64,000 bases of DNA from Lineus longissimus (GCF_910592395.1 NC_088315.1:10854501-10918500); one strand, 5' to 3'; shown: positions 9,909-21,820, numbered from the stretch's first letter. The notes: generated from the letters alone by a model not told the origin. Made by a program: numbers and translations.

Positions 9909-10895
9909 CTTAAGCCAAAATCTGTGCTGTAACACTGCAGAGAATGCGGGAGCTGTTGTTACGCTTTTGCCCGGTTACATATCGATTACCTCATAGAGAT
10001 CGAGCACCCGAACCAAACAAATTTCGAACATGGCGGCCCTGCCGTTTGTATTCTGTGCTCCCAAATATCTTCTTCTTACACGTTCATTCTTTTTATTTTG
10101 GAAGATTGGTGTAAATCATTTGAAATATAAGATTGCCGTTTATTTTGTATCCTAATTCAAAAGCATAGTTTTTTCTGTGAAGGTCCTAAATTGAATTTGA
10201 TAAAAATGGCATGTGCATTTCGTGTACATTTTGTCCATTGCTAGTCATGTGCTTTCGTTCCACTTCTGTGATTCATCAAATCCATAGTTTAGAAGAACTT
10301 TTTTATGTGTGGTCAGGATGTTTGTAAACTACCTGGTCCGTGCGGCCCGTCCCACTTCCCTGTATGAACAGTATTAGTCTCTAAGGTATTAGCAGTGAAG
10401 CCCAAGCATATTTCAATATCAATGGGTTAATTCTATATAGCGTGTCCAAATTCAAGTAGATTGTCTTATTCAGTTCAAAAAGATAAATGAGCCTTTACAA
10501 AGAGACGTATCGTTGTGAGTTAAAGGGACAACTTGGGCATGTGATTTACCTTGCCAAGAGGATAATGTATCAGCTTGACACCGTGTGCTGCCACTTGTAG
10601 TATTACACTGATGCTGTTATTGGAAGGCAGTTTTGGGCATGGCTTGTGAATTTCAGGCAGGCCTATGATTACACCCCGTTCTTGTGCATCGTTTATTCCA
10701 TCACTTGTCAATTACCCTGTCACAGCGGTCCAGCTGGAAGCCATTTTTGTTTGAAAAAACAACAAATCATATACCCAAGTTTGCCCTGAATGAAGGCCCA
10801 CAGCCAGGAAGGGGTTAAAATATTGTAAAGTATCCATGAAGGCTTGAGGTTGAAGAAAGAGGAAAAATCCGAAGATCCCTGTTCTTCCTGAAACC
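9909..10895. other. Spacer before Gypsy A; no gene recognised
   Basis: It begins with a copy of the trinucleotide-array flank (gaatgcgggagctgttgtta). Beyond that it is AT-rich with short frames only. The last four bases (10892-10895, aacc) are the left target-site duplication of Gypsy A. Confidence 0.5.
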
Positions 10896-11399
10896 TGTAA
10901 TCGTATTGTATTTTAATGTATTCACCTTGCATTATTCCTGTTAACGGACAGGTAGGCTCTATGCAGGACCCAAATAGGCACAGGTGAGAGTATTTGAACT
11001 GACTGCGGCATTGCCCGGCGCATTGCGGTACGCTGCTGGCCTTATGATTGGTGGCGTATTTTGCGCATTGACTCGGCGCATTGCAGTACGCTGCTGGCCT
11101 CGTGATTGGTGGCGTATTCGTGGTGCAGTGGCGCAGTGACGTATTCGTGATACGGTGGCGCGGTGGCGCATTGCGGTTCATTCCCTGTCTCCTGGTTGGT
11201 TGGGTCCTGGGTATAAAACTGCCTCTCCCTTAGCAGCGGCAGTTCCATCGGCAGTTCCATCTTGGATAATTAAAGTGTACGTAAAACATCTTATTCTCGT
11301 GTGGATGTGCTTCCCTGTTTGATCCCGGAGTTAGTCCCCAAGACTGAACCCCCCCAGGAGATCAGTAATGGAGCCCCCCCCCCCCCCCCCCCGATAACA
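10896..11399 (+). repeat. Gypsy A 5' LTR
   Basis: 504 bp, starting TGTAATCG and ending CGATAACA. It contains two tandem ~60-bp copies of a GC-rich segment (ctgctggcc, gattggtggcgtatt) that could act as U3 enhancer repeats. A TATA-like gtataaaac is at 11211 and an attaaa poly(A)-type signal at about 11271. A poly-C run at 11376-11392 is expanded relative to the 3' LTR. A candidate primer-binding site (tggagatttcagagg) begins at 11403. Antisense frames across the LTR are not genes. Confidence 0.92.
11212..11218 (+). promoter_or_regulatory. LTR TATA-like box of Gypsy A
   Basis: tataaaa lies ~55 bp upstream of the poly(A)-type signal in the 5' LTR. In the 3' LTR the same position reads taaaaaa, so the core promoter of that copy has been lost by substitution. 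Confidence 0.5.
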
Positions 11400-11534
11400 C
11401 ATGTGGAGATTTCAGAGGTTAGGGGAAGGACGGAAGCACGAGCAGGACTCCTTTGAATGTTTGGGTTGGGCGTACGAACTCGGAACACTAAACAACAAGA
11501 TTTCGCTGCAGTTTCGACAATAATAAACCCAACC

Positions 11535-12719
11535 ATGTCTACTTCGGCCGAAGCAGCAGAGCGAGCTGAGCGGTTAATTGGAGAATTGGAAGAACTTCGA
11601 GTGGCTTCGAAATTACAACGAGTTGCTTTTGACAAATACCGTGACTCTGCCGAAGCTCAATCTCGCGATGTCGCAAATTCAATTGAAGGAATTACGAATG
11701 ATCTCACAAAGTTCGAACCAGGAAGTGCCTACAACGACCAAATTAAGAAACTTCTCGAAGATGTTGAAATGCGATGCGGCAAACTCTCGGGTGATCTTAC
11801 GACGCACACAAAAGGGAGTAAGGATACCGGTACCCTTTTCAAACTTAAAGGACTGACATCACTAAAGCCTGACCATTTTAACGGTACAGGCGATGCCACT
11901 GCTTGGATAGAAAACTTCGAGCATTTCACGACGCTGCTCAGTTGGACTGACAAAGAACGGGTAACTGGTTTTCCACTGTTTTTACGAGCAGTAGCCCTCT
12001 CATGGTACCAAGGCCTCCCTAAGGACAAAAAGGACACATGGGCACACCTCAAAGATGCATTTGCGATACGATACGAAGGGAAAGGACACAAATGGGTTAA
12101 GACAAGAGAGTTGCAAAATAGGAAACCCCTCCCCGGCGAATCACTTGATAGTTACACGGATGATATCCGGAGGTGGAGTCGGGTCCTAGACTTACCCGAC
12201 CACATTCTGTTAGGTGCATATATCGAAGGACTACCACAGCAGATCCGGCAAATCGTGTGGCAGGGGATGTCCGAATCCTTCGAACAGGCCGAAAAAGCAG
12301 CCCAGAACGCCGTCAAGATGTTAAAATTGGAGGGAGCGAAAGGTAACAGCCTCGCCCATTTCAAAGCCGACCAGGTGTCCAAGTCGGTACAGGAAGGCAT
12401 GGAAAAGATCGAACACCTCCTCTGCAGAATGTTGGAGGACAGACCTAATCAAGACAGAGGACGGAACAACACGCGGCCAGATTACGTGCGACGCGATGCC
12501 CCAGGACGTTCTCAACGCGACAGTAGGGGGCGCATCGTGTGTCATGGGTGTGGTTTTGCTGGACATGTCATTCGTGAATGTAGGCTGAAAAATGTCCAAT
12601 GGCATCAGTGTGGTCAGTGGGGACATGTTCGATCACGGTGTCCTCAGCTGGACAGGCCCAGTGATTCCAGGCCGAACGAGCCAAGAGCCGGCAATGAGAG
12701 CCAGCAGCTTGCACAATAG
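11535..12719 (+). CDS. gag: Gypsy A Gag
   Basis: Open from 11457. ATG 11535 (aaccATGtct) is chosen because the preceding 26 codons look like leader sequence. The protein starts with a coiled-coil-like region (RAERLIGELEELRVASKL). A retrotransposon Gag core follows (DATAWIENFEHFTTLLSW, ALSWYQGLPKDKKDTW). At the C-terminus is a CCHC zinc knuckle, CHGCGFAGHVIREC. A second knuckle-like WHQCGQWGHVRSRC has Trp where the first Cys should be, so only one knuckle is complete. Gag forms the capsid and binds the element RNA. The frame ends in CAA UAG GAU, and the same frame continues open into the protease. Confidence 0.88.
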   Translation: MSTSAEAAERAERLIGELEELRVASKLQRVAFDKYRDSAEAQSRDVANSIEGITNDLTKFEPGSAYNDQIKKLLEDVEMRCGKLSGDLTTHTKGSKDTGTLFKLKGLTSLKPDHFNGTGDATAWIENFEHFTTLLSWTDKERVTGFPLFLRAVALSWYQGLPKDKKDTWAHLKDAFAIRYEGKGHKWVKTRELQNRKPLPGESLDSYTDDIRRWSRVLDLPDHILLGAYIEGLPQQIRQIVWQGMSESFEQAEKAAQNAVKMLKLEGAKGNSLAHFKADQVSKSVQEGMEKIEHLLCRMLEDRPNQDRGRNNTRPDYVRRDAPGRSQRDSRGRIVCHGCGFAGHVIRECRLKNVQWHQCGQWGHVRSRCPQLDRPSDSRPNEPRAGNESQQLAQ

Positions 12720-13110
12720 GATTTAGGTCGGCAGAAAAGGCAAAAACTGTCGAAACCAGCAACGCCCCCAGATGTATCAGAACAAGGACAATGTAAGGCT
12801 TCTAGGACGTTACATAAGGTAACGTCGAATGTCGGACTGACAGGACAGCCAGTCACTCCCAATTTACGTGGAAACAAGTCTGACATTCCCCACCGCGACG
12901 ACGTGAAAACCAGGAAAAACGAACGAAAGGAGAGGAACCGTTCCAAGAAAGAAACTCCATCCGATTCGGGACTCAGAGACGAGAAAAGCCCACCAACAAT
13001 CGCAAATCTAGATAGCAGAACAATTCCGGTGAAAATCGGGGACACCACTGTGGACACGCTTTTGGACTCGGGTGCATCAGTATCGGTATGTAGTTTTGAT
13101 TTTTTCAAAC
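12720..13110 (+). pseudogene. pro: Gypsy A protease, 5' part, cut by LINE insertion
   Basis: This stretch is in the same frame as gag, directly after its UAG, with no further stop. It has a basic linker (KTRKNERKERNRSKK) and then the aspartic protease active site LLDSGASVSV. Coding homology stops at about 13110, where the (ATTC)n-type tail of the minus-strand LINE begins. The remainder of the protease resumes near 23866. Gag-pol is therefore one frame broken by one UAG, either a readthrough signal or a nonsense mutation. Confidence 0.75.
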
Positions 13111-13179
13111 ATGAATGAATGAATGAAAAGCATTTATAGGCGGCGCCTTTCCAAGAGCCTGATCAAGGCGCCACCCCGT

Positions 13180-15322
13180 TCAAAACCGAAAACATAATTC
13201 AGAGAAGTGCTTCTTAAAAAGCCACGTCTTTAGCTGAAGTTTGAAACTGGTGATATTTTGGCATGCCTTGACGTGGCCAGGGAGGGCGTTCCAAAGAACA
13301 GGTGCACAAGACGAGAGACTCCGGTCGCCTAGCCGAGTTCGGGTTTTTTTGACGGAGACCCGATCAAGCCCAGAATACCGCGTCTCTCGTCGGCCAGGTG
13401 CAGCACTCAAAAACCCATCGAAATATTGTGGTGCAAGACCGCTATAGATCTTATAAGCAGTCAGCGAGATCTTGTACTCGATCCTTGACCTAACAGGGAG
13501 CCAGTGCAATTGCCGAAGGGCAGGGGTTATGTGCGCAGATTTCCTAAGACGGAGGACAATCCTGGCAGCCCAGTTCTGAATACGCTGGAGTGGAGCAATG
13601 GTACTTTCATGGAGACCATACAGAATGCCATTATTGCAATCTAACCGGGAGCTGACCAACGCACAAACCAAACGCTCTGCGCTAGCTTGATCGAGGTACT
13701 TTCTTACACGACCGATGTTGTAAAGGCTTGCACTAGCTGCCCTGCAGATGGAGGAGACCTGTTTCTTCATGGTCATATTTTTATCCAGCCAAACGCCCAA
13801 GTGCTTCACACAATCCGATTCATGAATGTCCTGACCGCCAACCACAATGGACGAAATAGAGCCAGTCCTTCTGGAGGACACAAAGTTTGCCATGTCGGTC
13901 TTAGGTGCGTTTAGAGCAAGTTTATTGTCCATTAACCAATCTCCAATGTCACTGATACAGTCCTCTGCGTGAGAGAGTACCTGAGCACCGTCCTCCTTGT
14001 CACCACAGCGAAAGCTGTCCATCAGCTGATTATCATCAGCGTACATCTCAAAGGTGATCCTCTTCTCACGGATCAGGTCACCAAGGGGAAGCGTGTATAT
14101 AGTGAACAGGATCGGCCCCAAAACTGAGCCTTGCGGGACACCGTACCTCAGCTCGACACTATCTGACACACAACCATTTACTGAAACAGATACCTGTCGC
14201 TGTTGAAGGTATGAAGCAAACCAGTTCAAGGCTTGAGACGTCAAACCTATTCTGTCATGAAGCCCGGCGAGTAAGATCTCATGATCAACAGTGTCAAATG
14301 CGGCTGACATATCGAGGAGAACTAGAAACGCTTCATGACCTTCGTCCATGCATGACAGAATGTTGTCGACGACCTTTAACAGGACCGTTTCCGTACTGTG
14401 ACCCTCGCGGTAACCCGATTGGTTCGGGTCGTAGAGCCCATGAGTAGACATATGTTCCTTCAGACGTGAAACCACGATCCTCTCAATCAGTTTTGACAAG
14501 TACGATAGGTTGGACACCGGGCGGTAGTTTGAAAGAACATCCTTGTCCAAATTCGACTTTTTCAAAAGCGGCGTGACAAGCGCACCCTTTAGGCTAGGTG
14601 GCACTTGCCCAAGTTCAATTGACAAGTTAATGATCTTGACTAGCGCTGGTAATAGTGGAGGCAGACATTTCTTGAGGAGACTGGTGGGGATTGGATCTAA
14701 GCTACATCCCTTTGGTGGTAAGGATAAGACAAGCTTCTCCACTTCAGCCTCGGTGGTTGGCCGAAGTACGTCCAACACAGGAGGACGTTCAGGTAGAACA
14801 GCTGGTGCTGAATCCGAGTTGGTTCGATCAAGTTTGTCACGAATCGTATCAATCTTGTCTGAAAAGAAGTGGCTGAAGTCCTCGGCGAGTTGCTTGGCAT
14901 CAGAGTGAGTGGGGAGGGGAGATGCTTTTTTCTTCCCAAGGAGCTCATTCACTATTTTGAATAAGTCCTTATCACTGGCTGCGTCGATTCTAGATCGATT
15001 ATATTCAAGCTTTGCGTCGTTCACTAAGTTTGTCACAGTCACACTATGTGATCGATACAACTGTTTACTGATCTCCGTGCGTTCTTTACGCCACTTCCTT
15101 TCAAAACGACGTCTGATACGCCTGGCCTCTCGAATATCTGCATTGAACCAAGGCGTGTGAACCCGTACTGCAAAGGAACGTGTCACTAATGGCGCATGAT
15201 TTTCAAGTATCTCCTTAAGACAGGTGTCGTATTGCCCGATGAGATCTCCAAGATGACCACTGGGATTCAGAACCAGGTCACTGCTTTGGATATCAGCCTG
15301 GAAAGCTTCGGTGTCAATATCC
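13180..15322 (-). CDS. LINE reverse transcriptase (CR1/L2-like), 3' part of ORF2
   Basis: About 714 codons without a stop. The RT motifs are in order: LLDMSAAFDTVDH (motif A, catalytic Asp), RYGVPQGSVLGPILF (motif B) and FEMYADDNQL (motif C, catalytic DD). The thumb/C-terminal region follows (LDCNNGILYGL, LHWLPVRSRIEYK, GDRSLSSCAPVLWNALP), typical of the CR1/L2 group. The frame runs on at its 5' side into the Gypsy B LTR up to about 15405; those ~27 codons are not LINE sequence. RT itself appears intact, but the gene is disrupted. Confidence 0.9.
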
Positions 15323-15326
15323 TTCA

Positions 15327-15615
15327 TGTGGCCGATATTTCCGGCCAGTGTCCAAATTAGCAGGCATACAGGCACCTGCAAGCACATAGAATTAAGGATA
15401 AGCAAGGAATAATGTTATAGTAGAGTGATAAACTCAAGGAATGGCACTGGGCCACACCAAACATTTACTTAAATAGGTATAAGTATATATATTATGTAAT
15501 GATTAAAGGTATTAAAGAGCATTAAAACCAGTGTATTGAAAAATGCAAGACCAGCTTGTGCTGCCATCTGGAATGGGCAGCACAACTATTAAAGACATTA
15601 ACCCATTCTCCCACA
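15327..15615 (-). repeat. Gypsy B 3' LTR (short form)
   Basis: 289 bp with terminal TGTGG...CCACA. It is 129 bp shorter than its partner: the partner carries a 71-bp segment twice (23061-23131 and 23190-23260) with 58 bp between. LTRs are identical at integration, so the short form is most simply explained by recombination between the two 71-bp repeats. Confidence 0.9.
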
Positions 15616-16089
15616 TACACCCCCTACTTATAGAAATTTCTCCCGAAATTTAGTTTAATAAAGGTTCCGAAATTTAGTTTAATAAAGGTTGGCGTGAGTC
15701 AGGTCAGTGAATAAGATTGCAGGTAGTGCAACAATATGATAATATGGCAATAATGACGAGTGAGTGACGAGGTGATTAATGATGATGGCGACTATGATAA
15801 GTGATATATATTAATGGAAAAGAGAACACACTTTTACATAGCATTAACCGCAGAAATGCTCGTGGGCCTCAAACAAATTACTGTTTGGCCATTTACCTTC
15901 TCATGTGTCCGCTTCTTGTATACGCCTTGGTAGCCAAGTTTCTTCATCTTTGGGGCGAAGAAGTCATAAACAAAATTCGACTCACATTATATATATATAT
16001 ATATATATATATACGCTCAACCATTGTATACAATACAAAATCACACAAATGTATTGCCAGTAAGCACTGTAGCATTCAACAATATAGTA
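15616..16089. other. Gypsy B 3' untranslated region with (TA)n
   Basis: Non-coding internal sequence between the integrase stop and the 3' LTR. It contains an exact duplication (gaaatttagtttaataaagg at about 15648 and 15670) and a (TA)n run at about 15987-16013. Nothing else recognised. Confidence 0.6.
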
Positions 16090-18390
16090 TTACACTGGAG
16101 ACATAATCCGGATAGCAGCCTCCAAAGCAGAGGGATGACTCTGGAACCTGCTATCCCCAAGAAGCTCAGTGATCAATAACACCTTCTGGCGCCATTCCGG
16201 AACAGGACCAACATGCTGTGAAAAAACATACTGTCCATCCGGACGCAGCCAGTCCGGTGGCCGACGTCGTCGACTTGACCGACGAAGAGTCTCCGATTTC
16301 GCACTCTCTGAATCTGAGTTCGACAGCGCGTCAGAATCCAGAGATGGCCCATCGGAAACCAAAGTTGACGGAATCGTCGCTGTGTCAGGAACATCCTTCA
16401 AACTAGCGGATTCTCCCTTAGTTGCCCCCTCCAACTTTTTCAAAGACCTTCTTGGCCTAGGAATAGGACGGGCCAACTGAGAGTCACCGCTAGGCCGACA
16501 TAAAGGATGGTCGGACTGGCACGAAATCGGGAGCAGCATATTTCGGTGTAGACATTTGCGGGAACCGGACTCGGCCTCTACCACAAACACCGGAATATCT
16601 GCATTTGACTGACAGGACACAGTATAAAACTCATCTCCCCACTTGTTGGCAAGCTTGTGTTTGCCACGGTCCCCAACACGGCGAACCAACACCTTGTCGC
16701 CGATATTAAGTGTAGCACCACGTACCCTAAGATCATAATGCTCCTTCTGCTTGATTCTGGAAGCTTCCAATTGCTTCTGAGCAAGGTCATATGCAATGGC
16801 TAGACGTGAACGTAAATCGTCAACAAAGGCGACCTTTGAACGTGGCTGAGCAGACGGGAGCAAAGTACCAAAATGAACATCAATGGGAAGACGAGGTTCC
16901 CTGCCAAACAGGAGAAAGTAAGGTGAAAACCCTGAAGAATCATGACAAGAAGAGTTGTACGTATGAACAAGACTAGGAACAAAGCGTTTCCAATCCTTCT
17001 TCTTATCCGTGGGGAGTGTGCCAAGCATATTTAATAAAGTGCGGTTAAAACGTTCACAAACTCCATTCCCCATAGGGTGATAAGGTGTTGTGCGCGACTT
17101 GGAAATATTCATGAGCTTGCACAGCTCTGAAATGACCTTCCCAACAAAATTCTGACCCTGATCACTATGAAGACGCTCAGGGATACCATAATGGACGATA
17201 TAATTGTCGAAGAGAACACGCGCTGTTGTAGCCGCGGTCTGACCTTTGGTAGGTATAGCCTGAGCATATTTAGAAAAATGGTCAGTGATGACTAGAATAT
17301 TTTCATAACCATGAGACGGTTCCAGAGATAAAAAGTCCATGCACACCAACTGCATGGGCTGAGTAGTGCAAATGCTGACAAGTGGAGCACGCTCCTGAAG
17401 CTGCGGTTGCTTCCTCTTAATACATGGAAGGCAATTCCGAACCCACTTGTCAACTTGAACTGACATTCCGGGCCAAAAAAACCGACGTTTAATAAAATCG
17501 AGAGTCCTATCTCGTCCAAGATGGCCTAAGTGATTGTGGAACCCTTCAATCACTTGGGGACGGAGACAGGATGGGACCAAGATCTGTTGAAAGCATTGAC
17601 CATTGAACGTTAACCTTTTACAGAGTAAACCGTCCAGTAAAATCAAGCTGTCCCAATATGAGCATAATTCTAAAAGTTCCTTGTCCTTGTCCTTCAAGAA
17701 ATCCCTACTCGGACGCTGCTGGAATTTGACCCAATGATAAAGCTGAGAAATAACAGGATCAGCCTGCTGTCCTGCCCTGATATCAACCTTAGGCCAAGGG
17801 GAATCAACAAGCAAAACCTCGGCCGATGACAAATCATTCGACACAGACATACATAATGATTCAACCAAACCATCTCCACCCCGTGCGGCCTGGCAAATGG
17901 CCTGAACACTCTCAATTCCAACTGTGGACCAAGGGAACCGTGACAAGGCATCTGCATCCACATTAGAAGCACCTGGCACATAAGGTATGTCAAAATGAAA
18001 GGCAGAGAGGTCAGCCAACCAACGATGCCCTGTGGCATCTAGTTTAGCAGACGTAAGAACATAGGTTAGAGGGTTATTGCCAGTCTTGACATGAAAATAG
18101 TTGCCATACAAGTAATCAAAGAACTTCTCCGTCACAGCCCACTTCAATGCGAGAAATTCTAACTTGTGAGCTGGATAATTACGCTCCGCTTTGTTTAAAC
18201 TCCGACTTGCATAAGCAACAACCCGACGTTGGTTATTCTGATTTTGATACAAAATAGCTCCGAGACCTGAAGTGCTGGCATTAATGTGGAGTTCAAATGG
18301 AAGCGAAAAATCAGCAAAGCATAAGACAGGAGGACTGGACAACTCCTTAATACTAGTGAGACAAAAGCAGACTCTTGCTTTTCTCCCCAT
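16090..18390 (-). pseudogene. pol: Gypsy B RNase H and integrase
   Basis: 766 codons in a frame different from the upstream RT, so a frameshift lies near 18370. RNase H occupies ~30-150. The first catalytic Asp is Asn (HINAST, residue 37) and the TDN Asp is Gly (VKTGNNPLTY, residue 104), so RNase H should be inactive. The integrase has an HHCC zinc-binding region (HNHLGH, then CLPC, ~286-323) and a core with D352 (CMDFLS), D410 (LHSDQGQNF) and E446 (GNGVCERFNR), D-X35-E. A GPF/GPY-like C-terminal region follows (DKVLVRRVGDRGKHKLANKW), then a Ser/Arg-rich tail. No chromodomain is seen, unlike Gypsy A. Confidence 0.9.
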
Positions 18391-20234
18391 GTCCAGGAAG
18401 AAGTGTTGGCAACTTTTGGTCTGCCCTTCTTGGGCGTAGTAGCCGATAACAACTCATTTAAAGGACGGGCTAACGTCGAAAAGTTTCTTACAAACTTTCG
18501 GTAATAGCCTGCAAACCCTAAAAATTTACGAACATCTTCAGCATTCTGAGGGGTGGGCCATGATCGAATGATTTTGACTTTATCAGGATCAGCCTCAACG
18601 CCCTTCGCTGAAACCAAGTGACCTAGATACTTTAATTTCTCCTTCAAGAATATACATTTACTGGGTTTTAACTTCAAACCACAGTCTCGCAGCCTCTGAA
18701 ACACATTTTCCAACCTTTGAAGGTGTTCCTCCACCGTTGCCGAGAAAATAATGATATCATCTAGATACACAAGACACTCTTTTAAGTGCAAATCCTGTAA
18801 ACAGCGCTCCATTAACCTTTGAAAAGTACTGGGAGCATTTGTGAGGCCAAAAGGCATTAAATTCCACTCACAGAAACCAAGATTCCCAGCAGTAAAAGCT
18901 GTGCGACATTTATGTTCCTCCTCCAACTCAACCTGCCAATATCCTGACCGTAAGTCTAACGACGAGAAGTATTTGGCCCCAGCAAGGCTGTCAAGAGTTT
19001 CATCTATCCGAGGCATGGCATAAGAATCTCGGATAGTCCTTTTATTTAGCTGACGCATGTCACAACATAAACGCAAACTTCCATCCTTTTTCCGAACCAG
19101 AACCATGTTGGAGGCCCAAGGGCTTTTCGAATGACGGATAACCCCAGCCTGCAACATTTCCTCTAAGTGTTGTCTAACTTCTTCAAACATGGCGGGAGGA
19201 ATCCGCCGATGACGCTGTTTGAAGGGAATGGGATCGTTTAACTCAATCCTGTGTTTGACTAGACTAGTTTTGCCAATTTCCAGATTGGATAGAGAAAATA
19301 TGTCGTCATAACGACCAAACAGACCTTCAAGCTTGGAGACGTCACTGCTCCCCAAATGAGACAAGTCAATTTCCTCGAGCACTTTCCTTCTATGAGCAGA
19401 GTCGCAAGCTGAACCTTGACCCAAACGATCCGACATAAGATTCATGGAATATAAGGTGGAAGATTCAGGAGTCATAGTACAATCAGACAACAGATCCTCT
19501 TTGTGGCAAACTGTATTGCCCTGAGACAGCCTACAAAACACAGAACGACTAGGGAGAGTAACAGATTTCCTCCCAGGGTTATATACACAAACTGCAACCC
19601 TCTCCTTCCGTTGCCCATGCATTTTGACCAGACTTGGAACAACTATTACATCGCCGGGCAATGAAATACCAGGAATACCTTCGGCAACAGCCGATGTAAT
19701 TTTTCCAGTTGAAGTACCATGACAAATACCATGTACAGTTACCCTCGAATCTGGACCAATAACAATCGGCTTTGTTGTCTGAACTTGGCCTATAATTGGT
19801 TCAGCCTGTGACACCAAAGTTGAGAAAGCTAGTTTCCATTGCTTTGGCACAGTACCTACAGGTTGAAAGCGGGATAAAAGATTGGTTCCCACTAAGACAG
19901 GCACCCTGAGATTATACTTGGTATTGGGAAACACAAGTATAGGAACCAAGAGCTCATCATCCGAGAATGGACAGGTTACGGACGCTTCAACATAACCCAA
20001 GTACGGCAATGGGCTACCATTGGCGCTTGAAATGTACAGAAGATCAGAAATAGGAAGAATAGGCAAAAGTGAGGCGAAGTGCTGTTGGTAACAATGCTCA
20101 GAGATGGTACTTACCATCGAGCCAGTATCCAATAGACATGACAAAATCTCGCCCTCCAATTTGATGAACGACTCGTTCGACTTGCCAACTAACCCCTTAG
20201 GCAAAGAAGAGGGTGCTAAACACTTGGAGCTCAC
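18195..20234 (-). pseudogene. pol: Gypsy B protease and reverse transcriptase
   Basis: 679 codons. The aspartic protease motif is LLDTGSM (D36). RT has RHSKSPWASNMVLVRKKDGS and CDMRQLNKRT, with the catalytic YLDD at residues 490-493. The connection domain follows (DVRKFLGFAGYYRKFV). After about residue 135 of the post-YLDD segment the frame leaves the homology and reads nonsense to its stop, while the true continuation is in the next frame (18390-16090). The RT domain itself is intact. The region between the gag stop and this ATG is Pro/Arg-rich linker. Confidence 0.9.
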
Positions 20235-20347
20235 AACAGGTCGGACCTTAGGAGGTTCTGGAGGTGGGGACCTCCTCCGATTACGATTAGGATCAGAACG
20301 AGCATGACAGCGACTAAGGTGCTCCTTGGGACTAATAGGCTCGCTTC

Positions 20348-21820
20348 TCAGTGTCTGTCCCCCGACACTGGAGCATTGTCTTTTAAATCCTTCCCATTTG
20401 ACTTAGGGCACATTCGACTGAAATGACCCTTCTCGCCACAGTTGAAACAAACAACATTTTGCTGTCGTTTCTGTTTATGTGCCTCAATGGCAGTCAACTT
20501 GCCCTGCAATCGCTGAACTTGGTCAGTGAGAGACTTGACGACATCAGACTCAGGACCAGAACCGACAGTGACTTGACTAACATGTACTTGAGAAGAACTA
20601 TTAGCTGACAAAGACGCTGGTAGAGCTGGAGCAGCGAACTCCTGCTCCAAAACCCGAGCCTGCAACAACAAGGAGTGATATGGCATAAAAGAATCATAAA
20701 GATGGCGGAGACCAAGCCGAACCCTCTCATCCCTCAATCCAGACCAGAATTTACTACGCAGCATCTCTGGGCCGGTGACAGGGACGGCATCTCCTAGCAG
20801 ATTCAATATATCCTCAAGACGACAACCCCAAGAGGCGACTGATTCGCCAACCCCTTGGGCTGCAACATAAAATTTCTCCAACAGCTTCTCCGCTGGCAGG
20901 ACATTACCAAACATGATATCAAATTTATGGAGGATTTCCTCGACAGTGACATCTTCACCCATGTGCAAGAGAACATCCGATGCAGGATACTTCAACGATT
21001 GACGAATGGCCTGCAGCACAACGCGTGGCTGCTCAGCCTTTTGCAAGCATTTCACCTCATATCGCCACTGATTGAAAGACACAGAATTCTTAACATCCTT
21101 TGAGCCGGAGAATGTAGCAATACGCGGCTTACCATATGTAGAAACTTGAATCGGCTGAGAATTGTACCAAGGCTGAGATAAAGGCAAGCCTGGGGAATTG
21201 ACTGGTTGTGCCTGGTAACCCGACCAAGGTTGCGACATGGGCAGAGTTGAAGTCTGCCCTGAAGACACAGGAAAGACAGGAGCTGACCACTGCTGAGGAA
21301 GATAAGAAGTTCTCCTATACGAAGAAATGCCAGGTTGTGACAAAGACCGTGGCTGTGAGGCAGGATGCCCTGGATGTATCATCGAGTATGCTATGTCAGG
21401 CAGAGAAGACACAGGTTGTGACGCAAATGCATGCTCCTCGTAGCAAGAAACGACAGGCTGTGAGGACGCTGGTTGTGACAAAAACCGTGGTGAAGAATAC
21501 TGGTTGTGACTAGTAGTCAAGGGAGGTTGAGATAGAACATTTTGATGACCAACAGGCTGCGACCAAGACAAAGGATTACGAAGGATATGTTGTGACGAAG
21601 AAGAATGATGAAGCGTTGATGGAACAGGTTGTGAACTAACTCTGTCCTGAGGCAATAGCGATGTTGGATAGGGCTTAATGAAAAGTTTACGATGGGGGAG
21701 ACCATGTGAAGGACGACCCGAGCCCACTGGACCATGAGATTCCGAGGGGCCATCAGCAAATGAAACCCTTCTCCTTGACCCACCGGAACCATCACGGTCA
21801 AACACCCCACAACCTTCCAT
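20348..21820 (-). CDS. gag: Gypsy B Gag (main part)
   Basis: 490 codons. The N-terminal half is a low-complexity linker with many SQP repeats. A capsid-like Gag region follows (SFNQWRYEVKCLQKAEQPR, SVASWGCRLEDILNLL, SKFWSGLRDERVRLGL). A short coiled coil (VKSLTDQVQRLQGKLTAIEA) precedes one CCHC knuckle, CFNCGEKGHFSRMC. A frame at 22020-21830 (MESPSIKSEGGDERRAL...) runs into this one out of register and is probably the real Gag N-terminus, displaced by a frameshift near 21825. Confidence 0.85.
   Translation of the reverse strand: MEGCGVFDRDGSGGSRRRVSFADGPSESHGPVGSGRPSHGLPHRKLFIKPYPTSLLPQDRVSSQPVPSTLHHSSSSQHILRNPLSWSQPVGHQNVLSQPPLTTSHNQYSSPRFLSQPASSQPVVSCYEEHAFASQPVSSLPDIAYSMIHPGHPASQPRSLSQPGISSYRRTSYLPQQWSAPVFPVSSGQTSTLPMSQPWSGYQAQPVNSPGLPLSQPWYNSQPIQVSTYGKPRIATFSGSKDVKNSVSFNQWRYEVKCLQKAEQPRVVLQAIRQSLKYPASDVLLHMGEDVTVEEILHKFDIMFGNVLPAEKLLEKFYVAAQGVGESVASWGCRLEDILNLLGDAVPVTGPEMLRSKFWSGLRDERVRLGLRHLYDSFMPYHSLLLQARVLEQEFAAPALPASLSANSSSQVHVSQVTVGSGPESDVVKSLTDQVQRLQGKLTAIEAHKQKRQQNVVCFNCGEKGHFSRMCPKSNGKDLKDNAPVSGDRH

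Noticed and set aside
10720-11260. Antisense frames rich in Thr/Arg/His, repeated at 31111-31588
   Set aside because: They lie antisense to the Gypsy A LTRs and recur only because the LTR is duplicated.
15323-15405. N-terminal ~27 residues of the LINE RT frame
   Set aside because: They are encoded by the Gypsy B LTR, not by the LINE.
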